From Aestuariivita sp. (GTDB taxonomy: Bacteria; Pseudomonadota; Alphaproteobacteria; Rhodobacterales; Rhodobacteraceae), in contig JAGYKE010000004.1 of the NCBI GenBank assembly GCA_018401465.1, positions 1,643,857-1,707,856 of the forward strand: a DNA stretch of 64,000 nt, written 5' to 3'. Under the pieces are notes generated by a model. That model was not told the origin of the DNA. It did no database searches and saw only the letters and a list, made by a program, of their open reading frames with translations. Position numbers and translations under genes: made by a program. Positions 42,802 through 51,056 of the stretch are shown here, piece after piece (the stretch's first letter is position 1; each line of letters starts with the position of its first letter).

Positions 42802-43401
42802 GAAGGTTTTCCCGATACCGTTGCCGCGCATCTCGCACGGCATAGGCGTGCCTTGGCACCCTTGGTCGTCGTTGTCCGGCGGATCGGCGGCCGGAAGAGC
42901 CACCCGGCATTGCATCCGGGTCCAGGTTCGCTGCGTTGGCGCCTAATGGCCGGGGCCGGGAATGGCAACCCCAATGACCGCTTGGGGCAGGAAGCGACGC
43001 TTCCTGCCAGCCCCGGGCGAGGCGCGCTTGAAGAACAGGCGGCATGGGTCACTGCGTCGCCAGCCGGAGTTTCGCCCCGTTTCGCCGGTGCGCGCGACCT
43101 CCCGGCCATCCCGGCAGGCCGCCTTCAAGCCCGCGCCTGTACGCACCGCAGCCCAACCGCCGAACGGCCGCTTCCGGACTGGTGCAGCCGGGAGTTTCCG
43201 AGCCTGATAGATGCTGTGCCGCCATTGGAAGACAGTCGGAGTTCTTCCGCAGGTGCCACAAAACTGCCCCCGCTGGACAGAAATCCTGACCAATTCGGCT
43301 TGTCTCGGCCGCCCCGGGTGCTAACCTAGGGGTTCCGACGCGTTGACCCTGTGATTTCGGGGGGGCGCATCGGCCATACGGACACTCGGGGAGGAAATGG
43401 A
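42802..43401. other. Intergenic region between sulP and TRAP system 3
   Basis: About 600 bases without a convincing gene. Frames on both strands are Arg/Pro-rich shadows without ribosome sites. The region holds the perfect hairpin 42986-43008 and must contain promoters for both flanking operons. A GGGGAGGAAAT ribosome site lies just before dctP. Confidence 0.5.
42986..43008. repeat. Perfect 11-bp inverted repeat with one-base centre
   Basis: GGCAGGAAGCG and its exact reverse complement separated by one A. Adjacent GGGG/CCCC could extend it with a small bulge. It is 185 bases upstream of the sulP start and not in terminator position for any gene. Confidence 0.6.
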
Positions 43402-44532
43402 ATGTCCAATACACAGAAACTCGATCGCCGCTCGTTCCTGCGCAAGACCGCGCTGGGTGGGGGTGCGGCCGCAACTGGCGTGCTGGCCGCTCCGGCCGTT
43501 ATGGCGCAGGCTCCGCTTGTTGTGAAAATGCAGACCTCGTGGCCGGCATCGGACATCTGGATGGATTTCGCGCGCCAGTACACCACCCGCGTCGAAGAGA
43601 TGTCGGGCGGCCGCATGACCGTCGATCTGCTGCCCGCGGGCGCAGTCGTCGGCGCGTTCCAGGTGATGGACGCGGTCAATGACGGCGTGCTCGACGCCGC
43701 GCACACCGTGCCGGTCTACTGGTACGGCAAGAACAAGGCCGCATCGTTCTTCGGCACCGGCCCGGTCTTCGGCGGCAACGCCAACACCATGCTGGGCTGG
43801 TTCTATCAGGGCGGCGGCGCGGAACTCTACCGCGAACTGACCCAGGACATCATGGGCCTGAACGTCTATGGTTTCATGGGCTTCCCGATGCCGGCGCAGC
43901 CCTTCGGCTGGTTCAAGGGCGAAGTGAACACCGTCGCCGACCTGCAGGGCTTCAAGTACCGCACCGTGGGTCTTGCAGCCGACCTGCTGCAGCAGATGGG
44001 CCTTTCGGTCGCCCAGCTTCCGGGCGGCGAAATCGTGCCCGCTATGGAGCGCGGCGTGATCGACGCGTTCGAGTTCAACAACCCGTCCTCGGACAGCCGC
44101 TTCGGCGCGCAGGACGTGGCCAAGAACTACTACCTGTCGTCCTATCACCAGGCGTCGGAATCGTTCGAATTCCTGTTCAACAAGGATTTCCTTGACGATC
44201 TCGATCCTGATCTGCAAGCGATCCTCAAGTACAGCGTCGAGGCCGCCTCGACCGCGAACACTGCTCTGGCGCTGCGCGAATACTCGAGCGACCTGCAGAA
44301 GCTGCAGACCGAAGCCGGCGTCACGGTGCACCGGACCTCGGCAGACATCCTGTCGGGCCAGCTGGCCGCATGGGACGTTCTGATCGCCGATCTTGAGCAG
44401 GATCCCTTCAACAAGAAGGTGATGGACAGCCAGCGCGCATGGGTCGAGAAAGTCGCTTATTACGAGCTGATGAACTCGCCCGACCTCGCCCGCGCCTACG
44501 AGCACTACTTCCCGGGCCGTCTCAAGCTCTAA
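43402..44532 (+). CDS. TRAP transporter substrate-binding protein (DctP), system 3, Tat-exported
   Basis: 376 residues. Tat leader LDRRSFLRKTALGGGAAATG with cleavage near AVMAQAP. The DctP fold of the family often labelled mannitol/chloroaromatic-type: KMQTSWPASDIWMDFARQY, YQGGGAELYRELTQD, LQGFKYRTVGLAADLLQQMG (ligand Arg loop) and AMERGVIDAFEFNNPSSDSR. GGGGAGGAAATGG precedes the ATG. It heads the operon with dctQM, an amidase and more. Confidence 0.95.
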   Translation: MSNTQKLDRRSFLRKTALGGGAAATGVLAAPAVMAQAPLVVKMQTSWPASDIWMDFARQYTTRVEEMSGGRMTVDLLPAGAVVGAFQVMDAVNDGVLDAAHTVPVYWYGKNKAASFFGTGPVFGGNANTMLGWFYQGGGAELYRELTQDIMGLNVYGFMGFPMPAQPFGWFKGEVNTVADLQGFKYRTVGLAADLLQQMGLSVAQLPGGEIVPAMERGVIDAFEFNNPSSDSRFGAQDVAKNYYLSSYHQASESFEFLFNKDFLDDLDPDLQAILKYSVEAASTANTALALREYSSDLQKLQTEAGVTVHRTSADILSGQLAAWDVLIADLEQDPFNKKVMDSQRAWVEKVAYYELMNSPDLARAYEHYFPGRLKL

Positions 44533-44552
44533 TACAGCGACATGGCATGATC

Positions 44553-44579
44553 GGCCCCGGCGGAGATTCCGCCGGGGCC
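44553..44579 (+). promoter_or_regulatory. Strong stem-loop between dctP and dctQ, system 3
   Basis: 12-bp perfect stem GGCCCCGGCGGA/TCCGCCGGGGCC with a GAT loop, 21 bases past the dctP stop and 25 bases before dctQ. It has no T tract, so it is more likely an mRNA-stabilising or attenuating structure than a full terminator. Confidence 0.65.
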
Positions 44580-44604
44580 AATTCGTGCAAGTGGGGGAAG
44601 CTTA

Positions 44605-45189
44605 GTGATCGACTTCATCCGTTTCGCCGACAACCTGTCGGCCTGGTTCGGCAAGGCCTTCGCCTGGCTGATCGTTCTCATGGCCGTGGGCACCGGCTAT
44701 GAGGTATTCGTGCGCTATGTCATGAATGACCCGACGGCCTGGGCGCTGGACGTGTCTTTCATCATGTATGGCACGCTCTTCATGATGGGCGGGGCCTACA
44801 CGCTGTCGCGCGGCGGGCATGTGCGGGGTGACTTCCTCTTCCGGCTCTGGCAACCGCGGACACAGGCCAAGGTGGACCTTGTCCTTTACATCCTGTTCTT
44901 CTTCCCTGGGGTCTCGGCTCTGATCTTCGCGGGGTGGAAATACGCGTCGCGGTCTTGGGGCTTCGGCGAGGTTTCGGTCAACAGCCCTGCGGGCGTGCCG
45001 ATCTACCAGTTCAAGACGGTGATCGTCGCCGCGGGCATCCTTCTTTTCATTCAGGGACTCGCGCAGGTCTGCCGCTGCATTCTCGCGATCCGCACGAACG
45101 AATGGCTTGCCGCCGACGAGGACGTCTTCGAGACCGAAGACCTGCTCATTCGCGAAGCCCAAAAGGCCGAAAGGGGCAACCATCCATGA
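44605..45189 (+). CDS. TRAP transporter small permease (DctQ), system 3
   Basis: 194 residues, four membrane segments; VFVRYVMNDPTAWALDVSFI and LSRGGHVRGDFLFRLW mark the DctQ fold, and FKTVIVAAGILLFIQGLAQ is the last helix. GTG start at 44605 with a GTGGGGGAAG ribosome site. Its stop overlaps dctM (ATGA). Confidence 0.92.
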   Translation: MIDFIRFADNLSAWFGKAFAWLIVLMAVGTGYEVFVRYVMNDPTAWALDVSFIMYGTLFMMGGAYTLSRGGHVRGDFLFRLWQPRTQAKVDLVLYILFFFPGVSALIFAGWKYASRSWGFGEVSVNSPAGVPIYQFKTVIVAAGILLFIQGLAQVCRCILAIRTNEWLAADEDVFETEDLLIREAQKAERGNHP

Positions 45190-46601
45190 CCGACCCGCAG
45201 GTCGCCCTGCTGATGCTGGGGCTGTTCATCGTTTTCGTTTTCCTGGGGTTCCCGATCGCCTTCACGCTGATGGCAATGGGTATCGGCTTCGGATACTACG
45301 CCTATTACGACGAAGGCCGCATGTGGCGTGCCTTCAACCGCCTCGGAGAGGAGGCGGGAGGCTGGGAAAGCTTCACTCTCTGGATACAGGGGTTCTTCAA
45401 TAACCGAATATTCGACCTCTTCATAAACCAGACGTATACCGTAATGTCGAACGAGGTCCTGACAGCGGTGCCGCTGTTCCTCTTCATGGGCTATATCGTC
45501 GAACGCGCGAACATCGTCGACAAGCTTTTCGGCACGCTCAATATCGCGGCCAAGAACGTGCCGGGTTCGATGGGCGTCGCGGCGCTGATGACCTGCGCGC
45601 TTTTCGCGACCGCAACCGGCATCGTGGGCGCGGTGGTCACGTTGATGGGCCTGCTGGCGCTGCCGCAGATGCTCAAGGCGCGCTATAGTCCATCCTTTGC
45701 CAGCGGGATCATTTGCGCCGGCGGCACGCTGGGCATCCTGATCCCGCCGTCGATCATGCTGATCGTCTATGCCGCAGCCTCGGGCGTATCGATCGTGCGG
45801 CTTTACGCGGCGGCGCTGCTGCCGGGGCTGACGCTGGTGGGTCTGTATCTCGTCTATGTCATCGGACGGTCGATCCTGCAGCCGTCGGTCGCGCCCAAGC
45901 CGTCGGCTGACGAAGTGCCCGACGTGCCCTTCTGGCGGCTGTTCGGGATGATCGTTACGTCCTTCGTGCCTCTGGCCTTCCTGATCCTCGCGGTGCTGGG
46001 TTCGATCCTGTTCGGTCTGGCCACGCCGACCGAGGCGGCCTCGATCGGGGCGTTGGGCGGCATCTTTCTGGCCTTCATCTACCGGGCGATGACGTGGCAG
46101 AGGATGCGGGAGAGCGTCTATCTGACGGTGCGGACCACTGCGATGGTGTGCTGGCTGTTCGTGGGGTCCTACACGTTCTCGGCGGTGTTCTCCTATCTTG
46201 GCGGCGAACACGTGATCTCGGAATTCGTGCAGAGCCTCAGCCTCGAGCCCTGGCAGTTCCTGATCCTTGCACAGCTCATCATCTTCCTGCTGGGCTGGCC
46301 GCTCGAATGGTCCGAGATCATCATTATCTTCGTGCCGATCTTCCTGCCGCTGCTGGCCTTCTTCGGGATCGACCCGCTGTTCTTCGGGGTGCTTGTGGCA
46401 CTGAACCTGCAGACCAGCTTCCTGACACCACCCATGGCGATGTCAGCCTATTACCTGAAGGGGATCGCGCCACCTGAAGTGCAGCTGACGATGATCTTCC
46501 GGGGCGTCATGCCGTTCCTGGTCTGCGTGATCATCTCGATGGTGCTGATGTATCTCTATCCGCAGATCGTCTACTATCTGCCGACGCTGTTCTATGGTTG
46601 A
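45186..46601 (+). CDS. TRAP transporter large permease (DctM), system 3
   Basis: 471 residues. Standard segments: FLFMGYIVERANIVDKLFGT, GTLGILIPPSIMLIVYAAAS, GLATPTEAASIGALGGIFLA and FLTPPMAMSAYYLKGIAPPE. An insertion after the first helix (YDEGRMWRAFNRLGEEAGGW) makes it longer than system 1 and 2, as in the FcbT3-like subgroup. Its end overlaps the amidase start (46594). Confidence 0.96.
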   Translation: MTDPQVALLMLGLFIVFVFLGFPIAFTLMAMGIGFGYYAYYDEGRMWRAFNRLGEEAGGWESFTLWIQGFFNNRIFDLFINQTYTVMSNEVLTAVPLFLFMGYIVERANIVDKLFGTLNIAAKNVPGSMGVAALMTCALFATATGIVGAVVTLMGLLALPQMLKARYSPSFASGIICAGGTLGILIPPSIMLIVYAAASGVSIVRLYAAALLPGLTLVGLYLVYVIGRSILQPSVAPKPSADEVPDVPFWRLFGMIVTSFVPLAFLILAVLGSILFGLATPTEAASIGALGGIFLAFIYRAMTWQRMRESVYLTVRTTAMVCWLFVGSYTFSAVFSYLGGEHVISEFVQSLSLEPWQFLILAQLIIFLLGWPLEWSEIIIIFVPIFLPLLAFFGIDPLFFGVLVALNLQTSFLTPPMAMSAYYLKGIAPPEVQLTMIFRGVMPFLVCVIISMVLMYLYPQIVYYLPTLFYG

Positions 46602-47955
46602 GACAGCGATCAGAACCCGGGCCGCGCAGGCCGCCACGTCGCTGAGCGCGGCGGACCTGCGGGGCCGGCTTGTCTCGGGCGCGCTCCGCGCGGCCGAGCT
46701 GACCGAGGCCTATCTGGCCCGCATCGCCGAGGCCGAGCCCGGGGTGCAGGCCTGGGCCTGGCTTGACGGCGATCACGCGATGGAACAGGCGCGCGCGCTG
46801 GACCGGTACCGGGAAAGCGGGCGCGCCCCGGGCCCCCTGCACGGGCTACCGGTCGGCATCAAGGACATCATCGACACGGCGAAGATCCCCACGTCGAACG
46901 GCTGCGCGCTTGATGCAGGCCGCGTGCCGTCGCACGACGCCTTCGTTGTCGAACGGCTGAAGGCGGCGGGCGCCATCGTCATGGGCAAGACGGTCACGAC
47001 CGAACTGGCCTTCATGCATCCCGGCAAGACACGCAATCCGCACAACCCCGCCCATACCCCGGGCGGGTCGTCCTCGGGGTCGGCAGCCGCGGTCGCCGCA
47101 GGCATGGTGCCGCTGGCCATCGGAACCCAGACCGGCGGATCGGTGATCCGGCCCGCCGCCTTCTGCGGCGTCACCGGGTACAAGCCCAGCTTCGGGGCGA
47201 TCCCGCGCCGGGGCATCCTACCGCAATCGCCCTTCCTCGACACCGTCGGCGTCTTTGCCGCCGACCCGCGGTCGGCCGCACTCATCGCCGAGGCGCTGTT
47301 CGGCCATGACGAGGCCGATCCCGCCACGCGGCCCGCGCCCCATCCGCGGCTGTTCGAGACCGCCTGCGCGAAACCGCCCGTCCTGCCCACCTTCGCCTTC
47401 GTCCGCCCCCCGGGCTGGAAGGAAGAGGCGACCGACGACACGAAGGAGGCCTTCGCTGAACTCGTCGCCGCGCTGGGCGAACAGGTCTTCGAGGTCGAGC
47501 TTCCCCGCGTCTTCAACGGTGCCGCCACCGAACGGCTGCGCATCAATCTTGCCGAGATGGCGCGCTGCTATCACCGGTATGGCCGCGACGGCGCCGATCA
47601 CCTGTCGTCCGAAACGCTGGAGGCGCTGTCGCAGGGCAATGCGACGCTGGCGCGCGATTATCTGGCCGCGCTCGACTGGAAGCCGGTGCTGAACGCGGCG
47701 CTGGGCGAGATATTCGAGCGCTGCGACGCCATCCTGTGCCCCGCGGCACCCGGCGCCGCGCCGGAAGGGCTAGCCACCACCGGCAGCGCGGTCTTCAACG
47801 GGCTCTGGACGTTCTGCGGCACACCTGCCGTAACGGTGCCGATCCTGACCGCCGCAAACGGCCTGCCCATGGGCGTCCAGCTTGTCGGGCGCATCGACGA
47901 CGATGCGCGCCTTCTCAGAACGGCGCAATGGCTCCATGATTGGGCCGAGGGATGA
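46594..47955 (+). CDS. Amidase (amidase-signature family)
   Basis: 453 residues. The Ser-cisSer-Lys triad is present: LHGLPVGIKDIIDTAKIPTS carries the Lys (near 90), and TPGGSSSGSAAAVAAGMVPL plus GTQTGGSVIRPAAFCGVTG carry the two serines (near 165-190). Members hydrolyse aliphatic or aryl amides. It overlaps dctM by 8 bases, so the transported substrate may be an amide or a precursor of one; this is inferred. The exact substrate is unknown. Confidence 0.94.
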   Translation: MVETAIRTRAAQAATSLSAADLRGRLVSGALRAAELTEAYLARIAEAEPGVQAWAWLDGDHAMEQARALDRYRESGRAPGPLHGLPVGIKDIIDTAKIPTSNGCALDAGRVPSHDAFVVERLKAAGAIVMGKTVTTELAFMHPGKTRNPHNPAHTPGGSSSGSAAAVAAGMVPLAIGTQTGGSVIRPAAFCGVTGYKPSFGAIPRRGILPQSPFLDTVGVFAADPRSAALIAEALFGHDEADPATRPAPHPRLFETACAKPPVLPTFAFVRPPGWKEEATDDTKEAFAELVAALGEQVFEVELPRVFNGAATERLRINLAEMARCYHRYGRDGADHLSSETLEALSQGNATLARDYLAALDWKPVLNAALGEIFERCDAILCPAAPGAAPEGLATTGSAVFNGLWTFCGTPAVTVPILTAANGLPMGVQLVGRIDDDARLLRTAQWLHDWAEG

Positions 47956-47974
47956 CTTCGGAAAGGACATCGCC

Positions 47975-48145
47975 ATGAATCGCTTTCTCGCTCTCTTCGC
48001 CTTTGTCGTCCTTGCGGGGTTCCTCGGAATCCTGATCATGGGCGTGCCCAGCCCGGACCTGATCGTGATCGTCCTTCTGACCGTGGGCCTTGTCGCCTAT
48101 GACATGGCGACGTCCAGCGGGAAGAAACCCGACAGCGATGCCTAG
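47975..48145 (+). CDS. Small two-helix membrane protein
   Basis: 56 residues: LALFAFVVLAGFLGILIMGV and LIVIVLLTVGLVAYDMATSS are two membrane helices joined by a short PSPD turn. The GGAAAGGACATC ribosome site supports ATG 47975. It overlaps the next gene by 8 bases. Function unknown; possibly an accessory of the transporter. Confidence 0.7.
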   Translation: MNRFLALFAFVVLAGFLGILIMGVPSPDLIVIVLLTVGLVAYDMATSSGKKPDSDA

Positions 48146-49097
48146 GCCCGTCGTCTGGATCCCGCGGCGGCTGTCGGAGGCGACGCTGGCGCGGGCGCGC
48201 CGCGACTATGACGTGATCCTCAAGGACGACGACAGCCCCGGTACCGCCGACGAGATCGTCGCGATGAGCGCGCGCGCCGACGCCATGATCCCCTGCCATT
48301 CCGAACGCTTCGGCGCCGACGTCGTCGCGCGGCTCGATCCGCGGCTGAAGATCGTGGCGAATCATTCGGTCGGGACGGATCATTGCGATCTGCCCGCACT
48401 CAGGTCGCGCGGGATCGCGGTGACCAATACGCCGGGCGTTCTGTCGGACGCGACGGCAGAGCTCGCCATGATGCTGATGCTGGGCGCGGCGCGCCATGCG
48501 GTGACGGGTGATCGCATCGTGCGGTCTGGGGGCTGGGATTTCTGGTCGCCTGCCTTTCTTGTGGGCAAGCAGGTCACCGGCGCGCGGCTGGGCATTGTCG
48601 GCATGGGGGGCGTGGGCAGGTCGCTTGCGCGCAAGGCGCGCGGCTTCGACATGGAGATCCATTATCACAACCGCCGCCGCCTGCCGCCCGATGAAGAGGC
48701 GGGCGCGATCTTCCACGCAGATCTCGACAGCCTGCTGACGGTGTCGGATTTCCTGTCACTGCACTGTCCCGCGACGCCCGCGACCGAAGGTCTGATGAAC
48801 GCCGACCGCCTTGCGCGACTGCCGCGGGGGGCGATCCTCGTCAATGCCGCGCGTGGGTCGCTGGTGGACGAAACAGCCCTTCTGGCGGCGATCAAAAGCG
48901 GGCATCTGGCTGCGGCGGGGCTGGATTGTTTCGTGACCGAACCGGGCGGCAACCCCACCTTCGCGGGGCATGAGAACATCATGATGATGCCGCATGTGGG
49001 CAGCGCCACGGTGCGCACCCGCGATGCGATGGGGTTCAAGGCGCTCGACAATCTCGACGCCTTCTTTGCGGGACGCAGGCCGCCCGACCTGCTCTGA
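48138..49097 (+). CDS. D-isomer specific 2-hydroxyacid dehydrogenase
   Basis: 319 residues. NAD(P)-binding LGIVGMGGVGRSLARKARGF near residue 150; catalytic Arg in LVNAARGSLVDETAL, Glu in DCFVTEPGGNPTF, His in MMPHVGSATVRTRDAM. It interconverts 2-hydroxy acids and 2-keto acids such as glyoxylate/glycolate or hydroxypyruvate. It follows the amidase, so a released hydroxy acid could be its substrate. Confidence 0.94.
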   Translation: MPRPVVWIPRRLSEATLARARRDYDVILKDDDSPGTADEIVAMSARADAMIPCHSERFGADVVARLDPRLKIVANHSVGTDHCDLPALRSRGIAVTNTPGVLSDATAELAMMLMLGAARHAVTGDRIVRSGGWDFWSPAFLVGKQVTGARLGIVGMGGVGRSLARKARGFDMEIHYHNRRRLPPDEEAGAIFHADLDSLLTVSDFLSLHCPATPATEGLMNADRLARLPRGAILVNAARGSLVDETALLAAIKSGHLAAAGLDCFVTEPGGNPTFAGHENIMMMPHVGSATVRTRDAMGFKALDNLDAFFAGRRPPDLL

Positions 49098-49295
49098 CGC
49101 GCGTCCCGCCCCGGTCTGCCCGTGACCTGGCAGGCTGACGGACACGCCACCGTGTCAACGTTTCGTTGCATTGTCAGTGCTACATTTATCGTGCAACCTG
49201 TGGCAGAGTTGATGCGGCAGGCTCCGCCTTTCACGATGCTGCCCGATCCGTCACGCTGCATCACCAGTTCGACAAGTAACGAGGAGAGACGGTCC
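49098..49295. promoter_or_regulatory. Intergenic region upstream of the leader ORF and amidohydrolase
   Basis: No gene. The middle (around 49150-49200) is AT-richer than its flanks and is the most likely place for a promoter, but no clear -35/-10 pair was found. Confidence 0.3.
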
Positions 49296-49388
49296 ATGTG
49301 CTTGACCCGCCCCGCACCCATCGAAAACCGCGCGGCCCTCCATTACCCCGGCCCGGCCAAGGCAGATCTAGTCACCCGGGCACGGTGA
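49296..49388 (+). CDS. Possible 30-residue leader ORF
   Basis: Frame MCLTRPAPIENRAALHYPGP followed by ten more residues, with a GAGGAGAG ribosome site. Its stop (49386-49388) lies immediately before the amidohydrolase ribosome site, so ribosomes leaving it would re-start on the next gene. It could be a regulatory leader peptide; no family is recognised. Confidence 0.4.
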   Translation: MCLTRPAPIENRAALHYPGPAKADLVTRAR

Positions 49389-49401
49389 AAGGATGAGATG
49401 G

Positions 49402-50931
49402 ATGCGACTGGATTTCGAGGAAGACTGGGTTTCCACGGGCCTTGGCCGCCGCGCGCTTCTGCGCAATGCGGTCGCCGCCGCAGCCGTGGCCGCCGTTGGG
49501 GTTCCCGCGCGGGCGGCCCCGCCGTCGGCGATGCGGGCCGGGGCCGCGGTCGACGCCGTGCACGACACGATCACCGCCATCTCGCGCGAGGTCTGGCGTC
49601 TGGCAGAACTGGGGCTGAACGAAGTCGAATCCGCCCGCGTGCACCTGCGCTCGCTCGAGGCGGCCGGGTTCCGGATCGTCAGCACGGGAACAGCCGGTGT
49701 GCCGACCGCGTTTCTGGCCGAATGGACCCAAGGGTCGGGCGGACCTGTGATCGCCTATCTTCCCGAATACGATGCGCTGCCCGATCTGGGCAACGCCGCC
49801 GAACCCACGCGCGTGGCCGGTCCGACGACTTCGGGCCATGGCTGCGGCCACAACCATCTGGGCGCGGGATGCACGGGGGCGGCCATCGCGCTCAAGTCGA
49901 TGATGGAGGGTGACGGTACGCCCGGCACCATCCGCGTTTATGGCTGCGCCGCCGAAGAGACCGAGGGCGCGAAGGTCTACATGGTGCGCGCCGGTCTGTT
50001 CGACGACGTGGATGCGGCATTTGCCTGGCATGCGGCACCCTTTTCCGGCGTGGCGCAGGCGCGGCTTGCCGCCAACGTCAAGGCGAAGGTGCGGTTCTTC
50101 GGCACCTCGGCCCATGCGGGCAACAGCCCATGGGAAGGGCGCAGCGCGCTGAAGGCGGCGGAACTCTTCGGGACGGGCGTGCAATACATGCGCGAACACC
50201 TGCAATCCACCGCGCGCGTCCACTATGTCTATGACTCGGCCGGGACCGCGCCCAATGTGGTGCCCGATTTCGCCCAGACCTGGATCGTTGCGCGCGAATT
50301 CGATCGCCCCCGGGTCGACGAGCTTGCCGGCTGGCTGCGGGAAATCGCCGATGGCGCGGCGCTGATGACCCAGACCCGTGCCGAATTCGAGGTGTTCATG
50401 GGCGTGCACAATCTGCTGCCTAACCGCACGCTGACCGATCTTGCCTTCGCGCACATGACCGAAGACCCGCTTGACTGGACCGAAGAGGAACAGGACTTCG
50501 CCCGCGCTTGCCAACGCGCCGATGGCCTGCCCGAGCGGGGGCTGTTCCGGGGTGCCATGCGGATGGGCGAGGTCGTCGCCGGTGCCTCGACCGATATCGG
50601 CGACATCAGCTTCAAATGCCCCGTCGGGCTGTTCGGTCTCGCGACCTTTCCTCAGGGCTTCGGTCTGCACACATGGGCGGTCACGGCGGCGGGCGGCATG
50701 TCGATCGGGGACAAGGTGGCGGTCGTCTCAGCCCGCATTCTGGCGGGCATGGGATATGACTACATGACCGACGCCGCCTTGCGCGCCGCTGCCGCCGAGG
50801 ACTTCCGCCTCGTGCGGGGCGACATGCCCTATGTGTCCCCCATTCCGCCTGATCGCACGCAGCCCCTCGGCCTGCCGGACTACATGGTGAAGACCGGTCA
50901 GGACGAACTCTTCGCGGTCTGGCCGACATGA
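49402..50931 (+). CDS. Tat-exported M20-family amidohydrolase (AbgB-like)
   Basis: 509 residues from this start (ATG 49393 is 3 residues longer). The twin-arginine leader is GLGRRALLRNAVAAAAVAAV, ending near ARAAP. M20/amidohydrolase motifs: YLPEYDALPDLGNA, SGHGCGHNHLGAGCTGAAIA (metal site), YGCAAEETEGAKVYM (catalytic Glu), and FFGTSAHAGNSPWEGRSALK (dimerisation lid). AbgB-like enzymes cleave p-aminobenzoyl-glutamate or indole-acetyl-amino acids. Export to the periplasm would place hydrolysis before uptake by the TRAP system. Confidence 0.92.
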   Translation: MRLDFEEDWVSTGLGRRALLRNAVAAAAVAAVGVPARAAPPSAMRAGAAVDAVHDTITAISREVWRLAELGLNEVESARVHLRSLEAAGFRIVSTGTAGVPTAFLAEWTQGSGGPVIAYLPEYDALPDLGNAAEPTRVAGPTTSGHGCGHNHLGAGCTGAAIALKSMMEGDGTPGTIRVYGCAAEETEGAKVYMVRAGLFDDVDAAFAWHAAPFSGVAQARLAANVKAKVRFFGTSAHAGNSPWEGRSALKAAELFGTGVQYMREHLQSTARVHYVYDSAGTAPNVVPDFAQTWIVAREFDRPRVDELAGWLREIADGAALMTQTRAEFEVFMGVHNLLPNRTLTDLAFAHMTEDPLDWTEEEQDFARACQRADGLPERGLFRGAMRMGEVVAGASTDIGDISFKCPVGLFGLATFPQGFGLHTWAVTAAGGMSIGDKVAVVSARILAGMGYDYMTDAALRAAAAEDFRLVRGDMPYVSPIPPDRTQPLGLPDYMVKTGQDELFAVWPT

Positions 50932-51056
50932 CCGGGCCGACCGAAGCGTGAATTCCGGCCCGCGGATCACGGTCGCTTTCTTCGACAGGATCACCCCGGC
51001 CCGGTTCATGACCCTGTCGTGATCTTCGGGGCCGTTCTCACGCCCCCCGATGCGCG

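Noticed and set aside
42962-43329. Several 80-140 codon frames on both strands before TRAP system 3
   Set aside because: Arg/Pro-rich, mutually overlapping and unsupported by start signals; treated as non-coding.
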